Source: 66-474 sp040388785 (GTDB taxonomy: Bacteria; Pseudomonadota; Gammaproteobacteria; Xanthomonadales; Rhodanobacteraceae). Taken from it: a DNA stretch of 64,000 nucleotides. Numbering within the stretch: position 1 is the first letter of the stretch; each line of letters begins with the position of its first letter. The notes under the pieces were generated by a model. The model was not told the DNA's origin and made no database searches. It worked only from the letters and a program-made list of their open reading frames with translations. A program made the position numbers and the translations under genes. Below, one piece after another: positions 60,194 to 64,000 of the stretch. The stretch spans positions 62,001-126,000 of the forward strand of contig JAZKBD010000011.1 in the NCBI GenBank assembly GCA_040388785.1, read 5' to 3'.

Positions 60194-63100
60194 ATGCAAC
60201 ACGTCACGTATCGACGCAATGTCCTCGCGCTCGCGCTGTCCGCCGCGTTGTTGCTGCCGTTGGGCGCCATGGCCCAGGCTGTCACCGGGCAGGATGCGAA
60301 TACCGCATCGCCCCAGTCGCAATCGACGCCCGAATCATCCAATCCGAACAAGACCCTGAAGGAAGTCGTGGTGCTCGGGTCGCGCATTCCACGCACCGAA
60401 ATCGAAGGCGCCAAGCCGGTGATGACCGTTACCGGCGTGCAGATCAAGAAGGAAGGGTTCACGACCCTCTGGGAATTCATGAATTCACTGCCGCAGGTCG
60501 GCCGGGCGCAGACGCCGCCGAGCTGGGGCTCCACCTCGGTGAATGCGCGCCAGCTCAACCTGCGCAACATGGGGCCGCAATTCACCCAGCTGATGATCGA
60601 TGGCTATCGCGTCGTCGACTATCCGCAATCCAACAACGGCAAGACAAATTTCCAGAACTACAACGACATCCCGACGGGGATGATCGACCGCGTGGAAATC
60701 CTTGCGTCCGGCGCGTCGTCGATTTACGGCGCCGACGCCGTGGCCGGCGTGGTCAATGTGATCCTGAAGAAGGAATACCAGGGCGACGATTTGCAGCTCA
60801 CGGCCGGTGGCGCCACCCGCGGCGCACGCCAGTACGGCGATTTCAGCTGGACGGGCGGCCGCTCGGGAGACCGCTGGCACGTCATCTACAACCTCGAGCA
60901 CACCAATCGCTCGCCATTGTGGGCCAAGGATCGTCCGTACACGGAATCCGAGGCCGATGCCGGCTACGGCACCTGGAATCCCAGCGCGCGCATGTTCGGC
61001 TACCAGACCTACGACGCACTTTCGCTGTACGACATCAACGGCAACTACATCACGCCGCCGCCGGGTTCGTGCGAGTCGTTCCAGAATTTCGCGCGGCGCG
61101 ACAAGAAGACCATCGGAACGAGTGGCGACCAGGTGACGGGGCCGGTCACGGATTACGGCCAGTACTGCACGCAACCCAACCTGTTCCGCAACTGGGTGTT
61201 GACGCCGGGCCTGCAAAGCAACGACGTTGGCGTTTCGGGTGAGTACGATCTGAACGACAACCTGCAAGCGTATGGCTCTGTCGCGATCTATGACACCCAC
61301 GGCGTCTCGCAAACCCAGCGTCCGTTCGCGTATCCAATGGGCGGCTTGCCGGTGCCGTTCTATGACCAGGGCACGGGCCAGGTCATCACCAATTACCTGC
61401 GCCAGTTGACCTACACCGAAATGGGCACGCAGGCCAACACCTACGACAACGAAAAGTACTGGAACGTCCACGCCGGATTGCGCGGCGCGGTCTTCGACAA
61501 CCGCTTCAACTGGGATCTGAATCTCGGCTACCAGAAATATATCGTGCACGAGAACTACACCGGCTTGAACGAGCAGGGCATGTTCGATTTCTTCTTCGGT
61601 CCGCAGCTCGGCACCACGACGATCGGTGGCACCACGTACCCGGTGTACAACGTCAACCAGCAGCGTTTCTGGTATCCGATTACGCCGGCGCAATATTCAA
61701 CGTTCGGCGTGGCCGGCGAAAACAATGCGTGGTCGTGGATGCAGAACGCCACGTTGAACGTCAACGGCAACCTGTTCAACGTGCCGTGGGACAACAAACC
61801 GGTCGGCTGGGCCGCGGTGCTGGAGGCCTATCACAACGGCTACAAGCTCGCGCCGGATGCGCGTGGCAACACCACCAGTTTTGGCGACCCATTCCAGGAC
61901 TACAACACCGGTGGCGGCAGCCGCAATCGCTATTCGTTCGCGACTGAATTCCGGATACCGGTGTTGTCGACACTGGACATCGACATTTCAGGTCGCGCCG
62001 ACAAATATGTCGACGCCAGCATCGCCGACATCGCAAAGACCTGGGGTTTCAGTCTCGAGTGGCGCCCGATCAAGAGCCTGTTGCTGCGCGGCAGCTACGG
62101 CACGAACTTCAAGGCGCCGGACATGCAGGCGATCTACCAGACGCAGTCGGCGTCGACGGTCGGCATTTATGCCGACCCGTTGCAGTGCATCCAGGCCAAG
62201 GACTTCAATTGTCCCGCGACCCAGCATTCCACCTACTTCACGCAATACCAAGGCGGCAGCCCGAACCTGCTGCCGGAATCCGGCCACGGCTGGACGTATG
62301 GCCTGGTGTGGGATGTTCCCTGGGTCGATGGACTGTCGTTCCAGGCCGACTACTGGCATACCGGCGTCAACAATGCGATCAATTACATCGACGAGGGTAC
62401 CCTGCTGGCGGACGAGGCGGGCTGCATCACCGGCCTGCAGCTCAGCGGCGCACCCTACACGGCGCACGCCCAGGGTTCAGCGTATTGCCAACTGGCGATC
62501 GCGGATGTCATCAGGGATGCGAACGGCAACATCACCGCCATCCATACCGGCCCCATCAACGAGTCGTCGCTGTATGTCAGCGGCATCGATGCGTCGCTCG
62601 ATTACCGCTGGACGACCAGCAACTGGGGCGATTTCCACCTGGGGATCAACTACACCGACAACCTGAGGTACAAGGAACGCGTGCTTCCCACCGATCCGCT
62701 GCTCAACACGCGCTATCAGAACGTGGCGAGCAAGGTGACCGGCATCCTCAACTGGAACCGGGGCGCGTGGGATGCATCGATTTCCGGCCTGCGCTACGGC
62801 TCGCTGCGCGACAACAACTTCGGCGGTTGCGAAGTGCTGGCCAACGGCATCATGCCGTCACAGGGTGACCCGGAATGCACGCCCTATTACGGCATGATCA
62901 AACCGTGGATCACCTGGAGCGGCTCGGTCGGCTACCAGTTCGACAAGCGCGTGAAGATGACGCTCATCGTGCACAACATCTTCGACCGGGTGGGCAACAT
63001 TCCCTATTACTCGGGTGGCTTCGAATTCATCCCGACCCAGCAGGGCGATACCTACGATGGGCGCGAGGTCTTCCTGCAGATCAACTACAAACTTGATTGA
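60194..63100 (+). CDS. TonB-dependent outer-membrane receptor of the fucose locus
   Basis: A 968-residue receptor. A signal peptide (about 1-28) is followed by a short linker and the plug (about 52-200: VVVLGSRIPRTEIEG, LMIDGYRVVDYP, VERIEILASGASSIYGADAV-like stretch, GVVNVILKK), and a large beta-barrel ending in FLQINYKLD. Unlike the receptor at 25734 it has no STN domain, so it is a transporter only. It probably imports a fucosylated oligosaccharide or glycopeptide released outside the cell. GGGAGAGAG precedes ATG 60194. The leader of 151 bases upstream holds no clear promoter. Confidence 0.9.
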   Translation: MQHVTYRRNVLALALSAALLLPLGAMAQAVTGQDANTASPQSQSTPESSNPNKTLKEVVVLGSRIPRTEIEGAKPVMTVTGVQIKKEGFTTLWEFMNSLPQVGRAQTPPSWGSTSVNARQLNLRNMGPQFTQLMIDGYRVVDYPQSNNGKTNFQNYNDIPTGMIDRVEILASGASSIYGADAVAGVVNVILKKEYQGDDLQLTAGGATRGARQYGDFSWTGGRSGDRWHVIYNLEHTNRSPLWAKDRPYTESEADAGYGTWNPSARMFGYQTYDALSLYDINGNYITPPPGSCESFQNFARRDKKTIGTSGDQVTGPVTDYGQYCTQPNLFRNWVLTPGLQSNDVGVSGEYDLNDNLQAYGSVAIYDTHGVSQTQRPFAYPMGGLPVPFYDQGTGQVITNYLRQLTYTEMGTQANTYDNEKYWNVHAGLRGAVFDNRFNWDLNLGYQKYIVHENYTGLNEQGMFDFFFGPQLGTTTIGGTTYPVYNVNQQRFWYPITPAQYSTFGVAGENNAWSWMQNATLNVNGNLFNVPWDNKPVGWAAVLEAYHNGYKLAPDARGNTTSFGDPFQDYNTGGGSRNRYSFATEFRIPVLSTLDIDISGRADKYVDASIADIAKTWGFSLEWRPIKSLLLRGSYGTNFKAPDMQAIYQTQSASTVGIYADPLQCIQAKDFNCPATQHSTYFTQYQGGSPNLLPESGHGWTYGLVWDVPWVDGLSFQADYWHTGVNNAINYIDEGTLLADEAGCITGLQLSGAPYTAHAQGSAYCQLAIADVIRDANGNITAIHTGPINESSLYVSGIDASLDYRWTTSNWGDFHLGINYTDNLRYKERVLPTDPLLNTRYQNVASKVTGILNWNRGAWDASISGLRYGSLRDNNFGGCEVLANGIMPSQGDPECTPYYGMIKPWITWSGSVGYQFDKRVKMTLIVHNIFDRVGNIPYYSGGFEFIPTQQGDTYDGREVFLQINYKLD

Positions 63101-63108
63101 CGAGCTCC

Positions 63109-63155
63109 AGCGTCGAGTGCTTGCCCCGGCTGCGGCCGGGGCTCTTCTCGACGCT
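63109..63155 (+). terminator. two-tier stem-loop after the receptor gene
   Basis: Outer arms AGCGTCGAG (63109-63117) and CTCGACGCT (63147-63155) are perfectly complementary. Inside, CCCCGGC (63124-63130) pairs with GCCGGGG (63135-63141), followed by CTCTT. It starts eight bases after the receptor stop. It could terminate most transcripts or stabilise the upstream mRNA; the T-tract is weak. Confidence 0.55.
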
Positions 63156-63238
63156 TGTTGTGCATTGGCATGCGGGCGATGTGCGTGGGTTGGGTTGCGC
63201 GTCATGGCTCCGGGTGAGTGCGAAGCGATCCGGTCGTG

Positions 63239-64000
63239 ATGCGGGTCGATGCGCACGTCCATTTCTGGCGGATCGCCCGCAACGACTGCACGTGGCCGCC
63301 GCCGGAACTGGCGGCGATCCATCGCGATTTCCTGCCGCAAGACTGGCGGCGCGAGGCGGATGCGGTGGGCGTCGACGCCGCGATTGCGGTGCAGTCGCAG
63401 CCGAGCGAGCGCGACACCGCATGGTTGCTGGAACTGGCGCATGACGACACGCGCATCGCGGGCGTGGTCGGCTGGACGGATCTGTCTGCGCACGATGCGC
63501 CGGAACGCATCGCCGCGTTGGCGTCGCGTCCGAAACTGCGCGGCTTGCGGCCGATGCTGCAGGATTTGCCCGATGACGACTGGATTCTGCAAACCGCCTT
63601 GACGTCGGCCATCGACGCGATGGTCGCGCACGACCTTTGTTTCGACGCGCTGATCAAGCCGCGGCATCTACTATCCCTCTTGCGTTTTGCCGAACGCCAT
63701 CCTGCGTTGCGGATCGTGATCGACCACGCCGCGAAGCCGGAGATCGCGCATGGCACGCTCGAACCGTGGCGCGCGCAGATCGCCGCGCTTGCCGAACTTC
63801 CGCACGTCTTCTGCAAATTGTCCGGACTCTTGACCGAGGCGGGTGACGACTGGCACGCGCATGATCCCGCGCCGTGGATCGATCATCTGCTCGCGACGTT
63901 CGGGCCGCGGCGCCTGCTGTGGGGCAGCGACTGGCCGGTGGTCAAGCTCGCGGCCGATTACTCGCGCTGGTTCAATCTGGCGGACAATCTCGCCGGCCTC
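63239..64000 (+). CDS. L-fuconolactonase (amidohydrolase 2 family), 3' end beyond window
   Basis: The visible 254 codons run open to the window end. The product starts MRVDAHVHFW, the metal-binding HxH of amidohydrolases, and continues with VQSQPSERDTAWLLELA, GLRPMLQDLPDDDW, IDHAAKPEIA, FCKLSGL and LLWGSDWPVV, matching the family of sugar lactonases that includes L-fuconolactonase. It would open L-fuconolactone to L-fuconate, between dehydrogenase and dehydratase. ATG 63239 is chosen; GTG 63236 directly precedes it. About 20-30 C-terminal residues are expected outside. It completes the pathway in this locus. Confidence 0.88.
   Translation, partial: MRVDAHVHFWRIARNDCTWPPPELAAIHRDFLPQDWRREADAVGVDAAIAVQSQPSERDTAWLLELAHDDTRIAGVVGWTDLSAHDAPERIAALASRPKLRGLRPMLQDLPDDDWILQTALTSAIDAMVAHDLCFDALIKPRHLLSLLRFAERHPALRIVIDHAAKPEIAHGTLEPWRAQIAALAELPHVFCKLSGLLTEAGDDWHAHDPAPWIDHLLATFGPRRLLWGSDWPVVKLAADYSRWFNLADNLAGL

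Overview
The window is high-GC, gene-dense chromosomal DNA of a gammaproteobacterium. It most likely comes from the Xanthomonadales (Rhodanobacteraceae or Xanthomonadaceae). That inference rests on the gene order rsmB-fmt-def // LysM-dprA-topA-tsaC, on cytochrome c4-dsbA-dsbA next to engB, and on a non-phosphorylative L-fucose pathway like the one worked out in Xanthomonas campestris. I see no rRNA, tRNA, CRISPR array, prophage or intact insertion sequence. No gene-free stretch exceeds about 300 bases.

Layout. (1) 0.1-8.7 kb: seven glycosyltransferase genes (two GT39-type membrane enzymes, two GT9 heptosyltransferase-like, one GT2, two GT4-like) in tightly overlapping runs, probably building or decorating the LPS core or another envelope glycan. 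(2) 8.9-23.9 kb: housekeeping genes rsmB, fmt, def, a LysM protein, dprA, topA, tsaC, an orphan AMP-forming acyl synthetase, purD, an MFS-PlsC fusion, a small secreted protein and hemC. (3) 24.1-35.0 kb: a surface-signalling locus of ECF sigma factor, FecR-type anti-sigma factor, FecA-like TonB-dependent transducer, periplasmic thioredoxin-like protein, M16 metallopeptidase and DsbD. (4) 35.0-50.1 kb: cca, an NAD-binding protein and a lytic transglycosylase in one operon; a repeat-containing secreted protein; an EEP-family hydrolase; two DsbA-like proteins and cytochrome c4; engB, gshA, a GNAT enzyme and an MBL-fold hydrolase; then ctlX, cutC and a Tat-exported glycosylasparaginase in one overlapping operon. 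(5) 50.2-64.0 kb: a complete L-fucose catabolism locus with import, IclR regulator, two exported alpha-L-fucosidases, an outer-membrane receptor, fucose permease, mutarotase, dehydrogenase, lactonase (cut by the window end), dehydratase, second dehydrogenase and diketo-acid hydrolase.

Two parts stand out. In region 3, the sigma gene and the receptor gene carry the same bipartite promoter sequence, ATGTCCGGAT-N13-CGTCTA. Receptor, thiol-reducing protein, protease and DsbD lie in one run on the same strand. This suggests, by analogy with the FusA/FusC ferredoxin system, that a disulfide-containing peptide or protein is imported, reduced and cut in the periplasm. That function is inference. In region 5, glycosylasparaginase plus fucosidases plus the full fucose pathway suggest feeding on fucosylated glycans, possibly N-glycans.

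Interspersed palindromic repeats of at least three kinds sit in the intergenic gaps. One supplies the last 14 codons and stop of the fuconate dehydratase gene, and another lies inside the N-terminal coding region of engB.
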